The translations under genes were made by a program, and so were the position numbers. A DNA stretch of 26,526 bases from a virus: the IMG/VR virus record IMGVR_UViG_3300027797_000117, positions 1 to 26,526 of that record; one strand, given 5' to 3'. The notes below the pieces were generated by a model. That model was not told the DNA's origin. It saw nothing but the letters and a program-made list of their open reading frames with translations, and ran no database searches. Shown piece after piece: positions 7,218 through 13,585 of this stretch (its first letter is position 1; every line of letters starts with the position of its first letter).

Positions 7218-7469
7218 ATGGAACCACAAATTGTCATCACAGATGACGCTATACAGCATGACAGCGAGAAAGACGATTTAGAGAAATGTCGTTTGCTGAC
7301 ACAGATGATGCGAGAACACCAGCAGTCAGTTGTTCGCTTAGGTAAACAACGTCGCAAGGTGGTTCGCCGTTTGCGCGAGAAACGAGTTCCTTATCGTCAG
7401 ATCGCCGATGCTTGTGGCGTAACTGATCAAGCTTTGTTCGCCGATTTACGGAAGCACCCGGAAGAATGA
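7218..7469 (+). CDS. Small helix-turn-helix protein, 83 aa
   Basis: The C-terminal half reads KQRRKVVRRLREKRVPYRQIADACGVTDQALFADLRKH, a compact helix-turn-helix like those of sigma-region-4 or MerR/resolvase-type domains (arm, I-A-x-x-x-G-V-T recognition turn). The N-terminal half is acidic and helical. It is probably a small DNA-binding regulator or subunit. GGAGGGG precedes ATG 7218 and the stop overlaps the next start as ATGA. Confidence 0.7.
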   Translation: MEPQIVITDDAIQHDSEKDDLEKCRLLTQMMREHQQSVVRLGKQRRKVVRRLREKRVPYRQIADACGVTDQALFADLRKHPEE

Positions 7470-7801
7470 GAAACGGCCCGATCACTCAAGGACAGATAGA
7501 GGAAGAGATCATGCGTCTTCTTTCCAACTTGGAATCAGATACCGAAGAGTTTGAAGTTCTTGCTCAAAGAGCAGCCGAAACCGAAGCGACACACAAAGCA
7601 ATGTGGGCGAAAGCATATTTGTCGGCTGACGGATCTATTCGCAATCGGGAAGCAGTCGCAGATTTGGCGATGTCTGACAACCTGTACCAGTTCAAAATCG
7701 CCGAGGCTTTGGTCAAGGCGAAACGAGAGAAATTGTTGTCGCTTCGCACATCGGTGGATGCGTTGAGAACCCTGAACGCCAATGTTCGAGCGCAAATATA
7801 G
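7466..7801 (+). CDS. Coiled-coil hypothetical protein, 111 aa
   Basis: The protein is almost entirely helical: two long amphipathic stretches (about 8-45 and 70-108) flank a short turn with YLSADGSIRNREAVAD. Small helical phage proteins with this layout are common near recombination genes; I recall similar ones from tailed phages but cannot name a function. It is coupled to the HTH gene by ATGA overlap. It ends four bases before the first hairpin promoter. Confidence 0.65.
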   Translation: MRNGPITQGQIEEEIMRLLSNLESDTEEFEVLAQRAAETEATHKAMWAKAYLSADGSIRNREAVADLAMSDNLYQFKIAEALVKAKREKLLSLRTSVDALRTLNANVRAQI

Positions 7802-7805
7802 GTAT

Positions 7806-7835
7806 TTGACTTAGGGATAGTTTCGCCCCTATACT
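7806..7835 (+). promoter_or_regulatory. Hairpin promoter 1: TTGACT, 18-base spacer, TATACT
   Basis: The -35 TTGACT is at 7806-7811 and the -10 TATACT at 7830-7835. The spacer TAGGGATAGTTTCGCCCC is identical to that of promoter 2 and carries an AGGG/CCCT inverted repeat. It drives the unit 7876-8599. Confidence 0.8.
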
Positions 7836-7840
7836 CGTCT

Positions 7841-7861
7841 TGTCAGGCAGGGAGTCTGACG
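7841..7861 (+). promoter_or_regulatory. 5'-terminal RNA hairpin 1 with AGGGA loop
   Basis: Bases 7842-7848 pair with 7854-7860 (seven pairs, one G-U), plus a possible U-G at 7841/7861, around the loop AGGGA (7849-7853). The stem begins at the expected transcript start. The ribosome site AAGGGGA (7865-7871) follows it and precedes ATG 7876. Confidence 0.7.
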
Positions 7862-7875
7862 GATAAGGGGAAATA

Positions 7876-8058
7876 ATGTTTAACGAAGACGGTCAAGATT
7901 GGGAGTTGATTCAATTAGTTCCTGCCGGGTTTTTTGGGGAACAAAATGGTTGGACTCATTCTGCTTCTGTAAAGCGGCCAAATGGCAAGAAAACCTATTA
8001 CGCCAACCTTGTCATGCACGAAGGTGTAATAATCAAATCAAGAGTGATTGGAGCATAA
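7876..8058 (+). CDS. Hypothetical protein, 60 aa
   Basis: This is the first gene behind hairpin promoter 1, with AAGGGGA six bases upstream of ATG. It is a short, Trp- and Gly-containing protein with predicted beta strands (WELIQLVPAGFF, TYYANLVMHEGVIIKSRVIG). I see no metal site, signal or membrane segment and do not recognise a family. It is co-transcribed with an acidic 33-residue protein and a zinc peptidase. Confidence 0.65.
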   Translation: MFNEDGQDWELIQLVPAGFFGEQNGWTHSASVKRPNGKKTYYANLVMHEGVIIKSRVIGA

Positions 8059-8060
8059 AA

Positions 8061-8162
8061 ATGACAGAAGAAGAACAAGAACAACAAATGCTTTTAATGT
8101 CCGTACTAGAAGAGTTCCTGCAAAATGACTGTGAACCTGACTGCAACTGTGACGATCACTAA
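8061..8162 (+). CDS. Acidic microprotein with Cys/His tail, 33 aa
   Basis: MTEEEQEQQMLLMSVLEEF leads into a tail with NDCEPDCNCDDH: three Cys in ten residues plus a terminal His, which could bind one metal ion. GGAG lies ten bases before ATG 8061, and the stop shares TAATG with the peptidase start, so the gene lies between two solid neighbours in a tight unit. It is shorter than most gene-finder limits. The function is unknown; a metal-binding or peptidase-partner role is a guess. Confidence 0.55.
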   Translation: MTEEEQEQQMLLMSVLEEFLQNDCEPDCNCDDH

Positions 8163-8599
8163 TGCAGTACCACCGAAAGTTCCAAAACTTCAAACCTGAA
8201 ACATTGGCGATGACCAAAGTAATGCTCAAAGATTGGTCAATTTGTAATGATTCCCGGAAATGGATCAAAATGCAGGAATGGGTGCAAAAAGCCTCCAATG
8301 CGTATGGTATTCCTATGCCTGTAATCATTGATGACAGCGCAGCTGGATCGGGTTTTTACCGTTCAGCAGGCAACACAATCCATATGAGCAAACCTTCGGT
8401 CGTGACCGTGATCCACGAGTTCCGTCATGCCCTACAACGGCACAACAAAGCCAAAGGCTTCTCAAACCTGGAAACCGACGTAGAACCTGATGCGAGGGCT
8501 TGGTCGCTTTCCCTCTATTACAAGGTCGCTCCAAGGTCGTTCAGAAGGCTGGTTGAGGAAGGCAAGATTTTTCATACGGAAATGGCTGACTTGACTTAG
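8162..8599 (+). CDS. Putative zinc metallopeptidase (HEFRH), 145 aa
   Basis: VIHEFRHALQ (84-93) is a zinc-peptidase HExxH helix with the right hydrophobic spacing, and VEPDARAWSLSLYY (107-120) supplies a downstream Glu/Asp (Glu108) as a likely third ligand. This is the gluzincin-like plan of short ImmA/IrrE- and SprT-type proteins. The N-terminal half is basic and may hold the target. It is the last gene of the promoter 1 unit. Promoter 2 starts within its final codons (TTGACT 8591). The substrate is unknown; regulator cleavage is one option. Confidence 0.6.
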   Translation: MQYHRKFQNFKPETLAMTKVMLKDWSICNDSRKWIKMQEWVQKASNAYGIPMPVIIDDSAAGSGFYRSAGNTIHMSKPSVVTVIHEFRHALQRHNKAKGFSNLETDVEPDARAWSLSLYYKVAPRSFRRLVEEGKIFHTEMADLT

Positions 8600-8620
8600 G
8601 GATAGTTTCGCCCCTATACT
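8591..8620 (+). promoter_or_regulatory. Hairpin promoter 2: TTGACT, 18-base spacer, TATACT
   Basis: The -35 (8591-8596), the spacer (8597-8614) and the -10 (8615-8620) are identical to promoter 1. It drives the amidoligase and amidotransferase genes and overlaps the end of the peptidase gene. Confidence 0.8.
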
Positions 8621-8626
8621 GATCTA

Positions 8627-8647
8627 TGTAGGACAGGGAGTTCTACG
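8627..8647 (+). promoter_or_regulatory. 5'-terminal RNA hairpin 2 with AGGGA loop
   Basis: Bases 8628-8634 pair with 8640-8646 (seven pairs, one G-U), with a possible U-G at 8627/8647, around AGGGA (8635-8639). Compared with copies 1 and 3, two inner pairs have changed on both sides (A-U to G-C, and C-G to A-U) while pairing is kept. Confidence 0.7.
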
Positions 8648-8659
8648 GAAAGGAAAGAG

Positions 8660-9760
8660 ATGCCGACAATCTCACCAGTAATGCCACTTACACAAGTGGA
8701 TCGTGACCGAGAGGCTTATCACCTCAGAGTGAACCAAAATGAGTCTTGGGCATTCATTGTCCAACTACTCAACTTCAACAACGAGTCAACAGCCCGGCTG
8801 TCTGCTTCTCGCCATGCGAGAGTAAACAACCTTCCACCGTTGACAGCACCAAACCCTCGCCGATCACAGGCAGGTCGTTTGGCCGCGCAACAAAGGTTCA
8901 ATCCACCGAGCGCAGTTCAACGGATTTTGAACCAACGACTTCCACAAGTCCAAGTTCTTGCAATGCGTACTTATGGTGTTGAAATTGAATATGTGAATAT
9001 GGATCGCAGAGTTGTGGCCGATCAAGTTGCTCAGGCTCTTGGCGTTGCACACATTCATGTTCTTCCATATCACGGAACGGTGTGCGAAGTCTGCTCGGCT
9101 CGTGTGAATGGTTACACGGAATGGAAAGTTGAGCGTGACGGCTCGGTGTATTCAGGTGGCGAAGTCATCTCACCAATACTTCAAGGTGAGGATGGTTTCG
9201 TTCAAATCAAAAAGGTGATGAAAGCAATCAAGGATGCTGGTGGTGGTGTAAGTCGCAGTTGTGGTTTACACGTTCACCTCGGTGTTCGAGACATGACCAA
9301 AGAACAACGAGCCGAATTGGTTGGTCGTTGGTATCAAAATGAAACCATGATCCAACAGTTCGTTGCTCAGAGCAGGTGGGGCAACACCTACTGTTCCACA
9401 GTCGCTCCTCGCGAGGTCACTCGTTGGCAGAACATGATTTTGGCAGGGCAAGATCCTGACAAGTATCAGGTCAACAGGACTTCATCGCTCAACATCACAC
9501 CGTTCAACAAATACGGCACATATGAAGTGCGACTACACCAAGGTTCATTGAACTCCAAGAAAATTACTGCTTGGGTCAAGTTCCTGATTGCATTCGTGGA
9601 CTTCACAGCAGCCGAACAAGAATTGGTCAACGAAACTGGCGAAGTATTCGGTGTTTTGAACACTCTTGTAAAGCCATTGGCAGACAAACAAAACTTGTTC
9701 ACCGATGCAGACGCACAATATCTAAAGGCGAGGGCAACAACCCTCAGAGGAGGTCACTAA
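8660..9760 (+). CDS. Putative amidoligase (ATP-dependent carboxylate-amine ligase), 366 aa
   Basis: This protein matches the Amidoligase_2 plan of the glutamine synthetase/GCS-like superfamily: GVEIEY (106-111), WKVERDGSV (155-163), GGEVISPIL (166-174), CGLHVHLG (201-208) and a late YEVRLHQG (288-295). Such enzymes form amide bonds between a carboxylate and an amine using ATP. About 100 residues precede the catalytic core, which is longer than needed, and a VCEVC pair (141-145) may bind metal. The adjacent class II glutaminase would supply ammonia or process a glutamine-derived amide. Codon and pentamer use differ from the replication genes: ATGCG is nearly absent. The substrate is unknown. 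Confidence 0.8.
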   Translation: MPTISPVMPLTQVDRDREAYHLRVNQNESWAFIVQLLNFNNESTARLSASRHARVNNLPPLTAPNPRRSQAGRLAAQQRFNPPSAVQRILNQRLPQVQVLAMRTYGVEIEYVNMDRRVVADQVAQALGVAHIHVLPYHGTVCEVCSARVNGYTEWKVERDGSVYSGGEVISPILQGEDGFVQIKKVMKAIKDAGGGVSRSCGLHVHLGVRDMTKEQRAELVGRWYQNETMIQQFVAQSRWGNTYCSTVAPREVTRWQNMILAGQDPDKYQVNRTSSLNITPFNKYGTYEVRLHQGSLNSKKITAWVKFLIAFVDFTAAEQELVNETGEVFGVLNTLVKPLADKQNLFTDADAQYLKARATTLRGGH

Positions 9761-9762
9761 CA

Positions 9763-10566
9763 ATGTGTGGTATCGCAGGTTTCAGCATCAGCGACAAAGA
9801 TCACCGAGTCATTCAGACACGGTTGTTGTCAGACAAACTGTTACGCCAAATCCAAAGCCGAGGTCGTGACGCTACCGGGGCTGTTTGGTCAGAAAATACT
9901 GAAATAGGTTTAGACCTTTACTATGTCAAAGAACCAGTCAACGCAGACATTTTCGTTGATCGCAACATTGACCTCATCCCTAAGCACACTCGTACAGCGT
10001 TGCTACACGCTCGTTATGCGACCCAAGGCTCTAAAGATAACCCTGCCAACAATCATCCAATTGTTGTTCCAGGAATCATTGGTGTTCACAACGGTCACAT
10101 CGGCAACGATGATGAGGTATTCGAGACACTCGGAGTTGAACGAATTGGTCAAGTGGACTCAGAAGCCATCTTCCAACTGCTCGCCAACATTGATGACCTC
10201 AACCGTTTAGGCGAACTGTGGGGTAGGGCTGCAATCGGCTGGTATGAAGCCAACGATGCCAAAACCATGCACCTCGCTCGTTTGGATGGTTCACCATTGT
10301 GGATCGGCCATACCAAAAACAAATCGTTGGTGTTCGCTTCAACAAAACAAATCTTGGAAACTGCTTGCCATCAAGCAAACGTTGATTTGGTTCAGGTGTG
10401 GGAAGTTCCTGAGGGAATGTATCTCAAGGTTGTCAAAGGTGAGATCGTTGAGAAAAGGATGCTCATACTTGAGCAAGAGCCTGAGGATGATTGGGAGTTG
10501 GAAACACCTGCTCCCTACCGTCACCTGTCTTTCGTTGATCGTATGGACAGGGCTTACAAACTCTAA
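9763..10566 (+). CDS. Class II glutamine amidotransferase (Ntn hydrolase), 267 aa
   Basis: The protein begins MCGIAGF, so Cys2 becomes the N-terminal nucleophile after removal of Met. The rest of the glutaminase core follows: RGRDATGA (33-40), HARYATQG with Arg84, NHPI (97-100), VHNGHIGN (108-115) and DSEAI (132-136). It would release ammonia from glutamine. It has no synthetase domain of its own (267 aa, compared with GlmS or PurF), so it probably works with the amidoligase two bases upstream. GAGGAGG lies ten bases before ATG 9763. The C-terminal acidic stretch EQEPEDDWELE may be a docking tail. Confidence 0.88.
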   Translation: MCGIAGFSISDKDHRVIQTRLLSDKLLRQIQSRGRDATGAVWSENTEIGLDLYYVKEPVNADIFVDRNIDLIPKHTRTALLHARYATQGSKDNPANNHPIVVPGIIGVHNGHIGNDDEVFETLGVERIGQVDSEAIFQLLANIDDLNRLGELWGRAAIGWYEANDAKTMHLARLDGSPLWIGHTKNKSLVFASTKQILETACHQANVDLVQVWEVPEGMYLKVVKGEIVEKRMLILEQEPEDDWELETPAPYRHLSFVDRMDRAYKL

Positions 10567-10603
10567 TCCCATAGCCTTTACATCGTGAACTAGAGTTCGC
10601 TGG

Positions 10604-11038
10604 ATGCGATGGATGGAAAATGCTGCTTGCCGAGGTAAGGATACGCAGGTCTTTTTCCCTTCAGAAGACGAAAAGCACATAGAGCGCAAGATCCGGGAAC
10701 TGCAAGCAAAAGCCATATGCGAAGGCTGTTCGGTTATTGAACCTTGTCTCGCAGCTGGTGAAGGCGAAGAAGGTATTTGGGGTGGATTGACCGAAGCCGA
10801 ACGATCAGGAAAACATCGAAGGCGCAAACTTTCTCGCCCAATGGTAGAGATGGTTACACCCGGCGAGAACCCTTGGGTTGTGATTGACGGTGAAGGCAAC
10901 CATCAGATTTGGCAACGCGAAACAGAAAAAACTTGGCACGGAGTTGAGTGGGCTGTAGTGAAAAATCAAGAGATTATATATATTTCTAATAACCTGGATG
11001 ACACTTACGCACGATACGGCTCTCTGATACACTCCTGA
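10604..11038 (+). CDS. WhiB-family iron-sulfur regulator, 144 aa
   Basis: WhiB proteins are actinobacterial regulators that carry a 4Fe-4S cluster and contact the housekeeping sigma factor. The four cluster ligands are Cys9, Cys39, Cys42 and Cys48, in NAACRG and AICEGCSVIEPCL, followed by the turn GIWGGLTEAER. A basic RRRK patch follows, and then an added C-terminal domain of about 55 residues absent from short WhiB proteins. No ribosome site is visible. TAGAGT (10591-10596) lies seven bases before ATG, consistent with a leaderless start. Phage WhiB proteins are known to interfere with host WhiB regulation. Confidence 0.88.
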   Translation: MRWMENAACRGKDTQVFFPSEDEKHIERKIRELQAKAICEGCSVIEPCLAAGEGEEGIWGGLTEAERSGKHRRRKLSRPMVEMVTPGENPWVVIDGEGNHQIWQRETEKTWHGVEWAVVKNQEIIYISNNLDDTYARYGSLIHS

Positions 11039-11051
11039 TCGTCATATGGCA

Positions 11052-11111
11052 GGTGGACTCCCTCTCCCTGTGGGTTGCGTTTTCTCCTTTCCGCGCCCAT
11101 AGGGAGCCACC
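11052..11111 (+). promoter_or_regulatory. Structured leader before the ParB-like gene
   Basis: GGTGG and CTCCCT at 11052-11063 pair with AGGGAG and CCACC at 11101-11111: 11 pairs with one bulged A. The enclosed 37 bases can form a second hairpin (GGG..GCG with CGC..CCC). The stem ends five bases before AAGGAG (11117-11122). It could be a regulatory leader or a processing site. Confidence 0.45.
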
Positions 11112-11126
11112 AACTAAGGAGCAACT

Positions 11127-11687
11127 GTGGAACAGACACCGAATGCGATGGATCTACCCATCAACAGCGTTAAGCCTCACCCAGCGAACCCTCGTAAGGG
11201 CAATGTCGCCAAGATCGTTGAATCTATTAAGGCAAACGGCTTTTACGGTTCAATAGTTGTTCAGAAGTCCACGATGCTGATTTTGGCTGGCAACCATCGT
11301 TGGCAAGCGGCCAAGCAATGTGGAATGGAAACGATCCCGGCAATGGTCGTGGATGTTGATGATTTGCAAGCGAAAAAGATTTTGTTGGCAGACAATCGCA
11401 CGTCTGATTTTGCTGTGTATGACAGCGATGAGTTGACTCGGTTGCTCCGGGATGTGATTTCTGATGACACTTTGGCGGGAACAGGCTTTGATGCGAACGA
11501 CCTTGACAAACTCATTGCTGATGTGACGGACTCGCCTAACGACAAAAGGAAACGAAACCTTGATCCTTTCCAATACTGCTATTGGCTGGTTAAAGCCCCT
11601 ACTTCTCAGCAAGGGATGATTACTGCGGCCATTGAGAAGGCTTGTAAGGGTGTTGATGGTGTCGAGATAGTCACAGCAAACAACTAA
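11127..11687 (+). CDS. ParB/Srx-fold protein, 186 aa
   Basis: The N-terminal domain has the ParB-like nuclease/CTPase fold: LPINSVKPHPANPRKG, IVESIKANGFYGSIVV and LAGNHRWQAAKQCGMETIPA, where NHRWQAA replaces the canonical GERR-x-x-A block. No plasmid-type HTH follows; instead there is a helical C-terminal half with DSDELTRLLRDVI. Stand-alone ParB-fold proteins of this sort are common in phages next to DNA methyltransferases. Here the next gene, coupled by TAATG, is a methyltransferase. GTG 11127 is chosen because AAGGAG sits four to five bases upstream. Confidence 0.75.
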   Translation: MEQTPNAMDLPINSVKPHPANPRKGNVAKIVESIKANGFYGSIVVQKSTMLILAGNHRWQAAKQCGMETIPAMVVDVDDLQAKKILLADNRTSDFAVYDSDELTRLLRDVISDDTLAGTGFDANDLDKLIADVTDSPNDKRKRNLDPFQYCYWLVKAPTSQQGMITAAIEKACKGVDGVEIVTANN

Positions 11688-12262
11688 TGCGACAGGTTTT
11701 CACCGAAAACAGCCATTTACGCACGAAGGTTCGTTTACGCCTGGAACTGATAGACAAGATCGGCAAGGACAAAATCCATGTGCTTGATGCGTTCGCTGGT
11801 CAGGGGCTGGTGTGGAAAGAGATTCAACGGCAACGCCCGGAACTGCAAGTAACAACGGTCGGTATTGAGAAACGCAAATATGTGAACCCCAACGTGATTA
11901 TGGGTGACAACCGTAAAGCCATGAAGGGGATGGATTTGACGGTGTTTGACATCATTGACCTTGATGCGTTCGGTTGCCCTTGGGAGCAGTTGACTATTGC
12001 AGCACAACGCGCCCCTCATGTTCCTGTAGTGCTGACCCATATTTCGGTCACTCTTGGGCCTGTACCAAAAGGGCTGTTAAAAGCTGCTGGACTGCCCTCA
12101 GCATGGTATGAGTCAATGGGCATCCCTCAAGCCTTGTTTGGCCGTATGCGATGGCATTGGTGGGAAGTGTTCTGTTCCGGGCTTGGCTACACAACTTCGG
12201 TGTCAGAACTACACCTCGACAAGTCGGCGATCAAACTGTACGAATATCTGTACCGAGATTGA
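11687..12262 (+). CDS. SAM-dependent methyltransferase, Trm1-like, 191 aa
   Basis: The Rossmann motif I is clear, VLDAFAGQGL (32-41). It is followed by VGIEKRKY (acidic Glu61), MGDNRKAM (72-79) and IIDLDAFGCPWEQL (89-102). The D-x-D-x-FG-x-P block is the motif IV form of Trm1, the tRNA guanosine-26 dimethyltransferase, not the DPPY or NPPY form of adenine and N4-cytosine DNA enzymes. VVLTHISVTLG would be the following strand. At 191 aa it is about half of Trm1 and lacks the RNA-binding C-terminal domain. Either a nucleic-acid base or the ParB partner may define the substrate. Confidence 0.6.
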   Translation: MRQVFTENSHLRTKVRLRLELIDKIGKDKIHVLDAFAGQGLVWKEIQRQRPELQVTTVGIEKRKYVNPNVIMGDNRKAMKGMDLTVFDIIDLDAFGCPWEQLTIAAQRAPHVPVVLTHISVTLGPVPKGLLKAAGLPSAWYESMGIPQALFGRMRWHWWEVFCSGLGYTTSVSELHLDKSAIKLYEYLYRD

Positions 12263-12268
12263 GGATGC

Positions 12269-12297
12269 TTGACCTTCACTAAAGGGTGATCTACTCT
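12269..12297 (+). promoter_or_regulatory. Promoter candidate with near-leaderless start
   Basis: TTGACC (12269-12274), a 17-base spacer with a TCAC/GTGA inverted repeat, then TACTCT (12292-12297). ATG 12307 is only nine bases after the -10 and has no ribosome site, so the transcript would begin within a few bases of the start codon. Confidence 0.5.
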
Positions 12298-12306
12298 TGA
12301 CCCATT

Positions 12307-12531
12307 ATGTCAGTCGCCACATCCACGCTCCCCCAAGTCCTATTGAAACAGTATGAGCTGCTGGCTGACAGGTATGCGAACCTGGTTGCCGAATTGGAAC
12401 AGGAACGTTCGCTTCGTAAGGCTGTGGAACAAGAGTTAGAAATGGCTGAAGATTTACTTGTCCGATACGAGTCGGCTGCGCCGGGGGAAACTGATCCTGT
12501 ACCGCACCATGTCAATCACTTAGACGCATGA
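12307..12531 (+). CDS. Coiled-coil protein, 74 aa
   Basis: Residues 8-60 form one continuous heptad-like helix (LLKQYELLADRYANLVAELE and onward), giving a probable coiled-coil dimer; the tail is Pro- and His-containing (PGETDPVPHH). No ribosome site precedes ATG 12307, matching the leaderless promoter reading. It is the first of a run of very small genes. The function is unknown. The stop overlaps the next start as ATGA. Confidence 0.6.
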   Translation: MSVATSTLPQVLLKQYELLADRYANLVAELEQERSLRKAVEQELEMAEDLLVRYESAAPGETDPVPHHVNHLDA

Positions 12532-12683
12532 AGCGCGTTATGACATGGATGTATGAGCATTACATTCAAGAAGTTGATGAGAAAGGAAAGCCGTTAAAAA
12601 GGACTGAATGGAGGCTTGAACCATTTGAGGGTTCAAAACAAGTTCGAGTTGCTCTTTATCGGCCAACGAAAGCCAATGACTAA
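12528..12683 (+). CDS. Basic microprotein, 51 aa
   Basis: MKRVMTWMYEHYIQEVDEKGKPL continues through WRLEPFEGSKQVRVALYRP. It starts in ATGA overlap with the coiled-coil gene and ends inside the first codons of the HTH gene at 12676, so it fills exactly the space between two good genes. The composition is typical of a small beta protein. No family is recognised. Confidence 0.55.
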   Translation: MKRVMTWMYEHYIQEVDEKGKPLKRTEWRLEPFEGSKQVRVALYRPTKAND

Positions 12684-12972
12684 AAGGGTTTCAGAGTTCT
12701 CAGTTTTTCTTTCACCGAAACCGTTGATGGAACGATGGAAATACAATCCTGATCCACAGGTAATAGCAGAACTTTTAGGTTGTTCTGTGCCAACTGTGTA
12801 TAAATATCTCAATAACGAAAGAAACATCCATTTCACCGCAGCTGACCGTTATGCGATACGTTTAGGTTTGCACCCGGTACTTATTTGGGGTGAAGAGTGG
12901 ATTAGTCCTTCGTTACCATCGTTGAAACCGAGAGGAAAAAGAAAGAAGGTAGTGTCATCTCCCCCAACATGA
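12676..12972 (+). CDS. Helix-turn-helix protein A, 98 aa
   Basis: The core reads PDPQVIAELLGCSVPTVYKYL, a clear helix-turn-helix, followed by TAADRYAIRLGLHPVLIWGEEW. The tail is basic (RGKRKK). The AADRYAIR-x-GLHP-x-x-IW module also occurs in the protein at 13315, so the two are paralogues. Small proteins of this module are common in actinophages (from memory) and are probably DNA-binding regulators. ATG 12676 is preferred over an upstream in-frame start at 12616, because it fits the ATGA-like packing and domain boundary; the ribosome site is weak. Confidence 0.7.
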   Translation: MTKRVSEFSVFLSPKPLMERWKYNPDPQVIAELLGCSVPTVYKYLNNERNIHFTAADRYAIRLGLHPVLIWGEEWISPSLPSLKPRGKRKKVVSSPPT

Positions 12973-12988
12973 CCTAGAGAGGTTTTTT

Positions 12989-13138
12989 ATGACTTTGAAT
13001 GACTTACAGAACGCTCTATCATTTTTAAGCAGGGTTTACGTTGGTCGAGGGGATGAGGAACGACTGATGAAAACAATTGCAGCTTTATCAAAGGAAATCA
13101 ACAAAAAGGTGAAGATTCCAGCATCAACTGGACAATAA
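12989..13138 (+). CDS. Hypothetical protein, 49 aa
   Basis: MTLNDLQNALSFLSRVYVGR and a second helix, RLMKTIAALSKEINKK, form a two-helix protein. GAGAGG lies at 12976-12981, seven bases before ATG 12989, a good ribosome site. The same CTAGAGAGG leader motif precedes the start at 13586. I do not recognise it. Confidence 0.55.
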   Translation: MTLNDLQNALSFLSRVYVGRGDEERLMKTIAALSKEINKKVKIPASTGQ

Positions 13139-13151
13139 CAAAGGGGAAAGC

Positions 13152-13346
13152 ATGAGAATAGGGAGAAGTGTGGAGGATATGTCAGAAGAGGAGTACGCCT
13201 ATGTGCGTTACACCGCCAGGGAGGAAAACCCTCATGCTCGGTGTACTTGTATGAATCAGAAAAACGAAGACGGTATTTGTTCGTATTGTGAATGGGAAGA
13301 ACAAAAGGTGGAAGATGATCAAGACACGGAAAAAGAGACAGATTAA
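13152..13346 (+). CDS. Small Cys-rich, probably zinc-binding protein, 64 aa
   Basis: Four Cys in the arrangement C-T-C and C-S-Y-C (RCTCMNQKNEDGICSYCEW) can hold a zinc ion. The flanks are acidic (SVEDMSEEEYAYV, and QKVEDDQDTEKETD at the end). AAGGGGAAAG immediately precedes ATG 13152. The last 32 bases overlap the start of the second HTH gene. It is possibly a small protein-protein adaptor; the function is unknown. Confidence 0.6.
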   Translation: MRIGRSVEDMSEEEYAYVRYTAREENPHARCTCMNQKNEDGICSYCEWEEQKVEDDQDTEKETD

Positions 13347-13551
13347 GTTCTTTTTTGCAAAAGAATTGCTCACATTTTTTGACCCGGAAACAGAGGTGAC
13401 GACAATGGCTGAAAGTTTGAATACCTGTCGTTACACCGTTTACAAATGGATGCAGAATGACACCAAAATCAATGAATGGGCCGCAGACAGGTATGCGATA
13501 AGGATGGGTTTACACCCAAGTGAAATATGGACTGATTGGTTTGATATTTAA
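13315..13551 (+). CDS. Helix-turn-helix protein B, paralogue of protein A, 78 aa
   Basis: FFAKELLTFFDPETEVTTMAE, TCRYTVYKWM and WAADRYAIRMGLHPSEIW reproduce the fold and the diagnostic AADRYAIR-x-GLHP-x-x-IW block of the protein at 12676. The basic N-terminus (MIKTRKKRQIK) may add DNA contacts. ATG 13315 is chosen because AAAGGTGG lies just upstream, inside the preceding gene. It may bind a site related to that of its paralogue or form a heterodimer with it. Confidence 0.65.
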   Translation: MIKTRKKRQIKFFFAKELLTFFDPETEVTTMAESLNTCRYTVYKWMQNDTKINEWAADRYAIRMGLHPSEIWTDWFDI

Positions 13552-13585
13552 TATGAAAGAGAAAATACACCTAGAGAGGACAATC

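Noticed and set aside
10244-10588. +1-frame ORF, 114 codons, within the amidotransferase gene
   Set aside because: Unlike the nested gene at 1159, it has no ribosome site and no recognisable block.
10339-10899. Minus-strand ORF, 186 codons, across the amidotransferase and WhiB genes
   Set aside because: It overlaps two confident genes and has no motif; explained by the codon usage of the opposite strand.
2940-11057. A 14-bp match, ATATGGCAGGTGGA, at 2940 and 11044
   Set aside because: One match of this length is expected by chance in a window this size, and the contexts differ.
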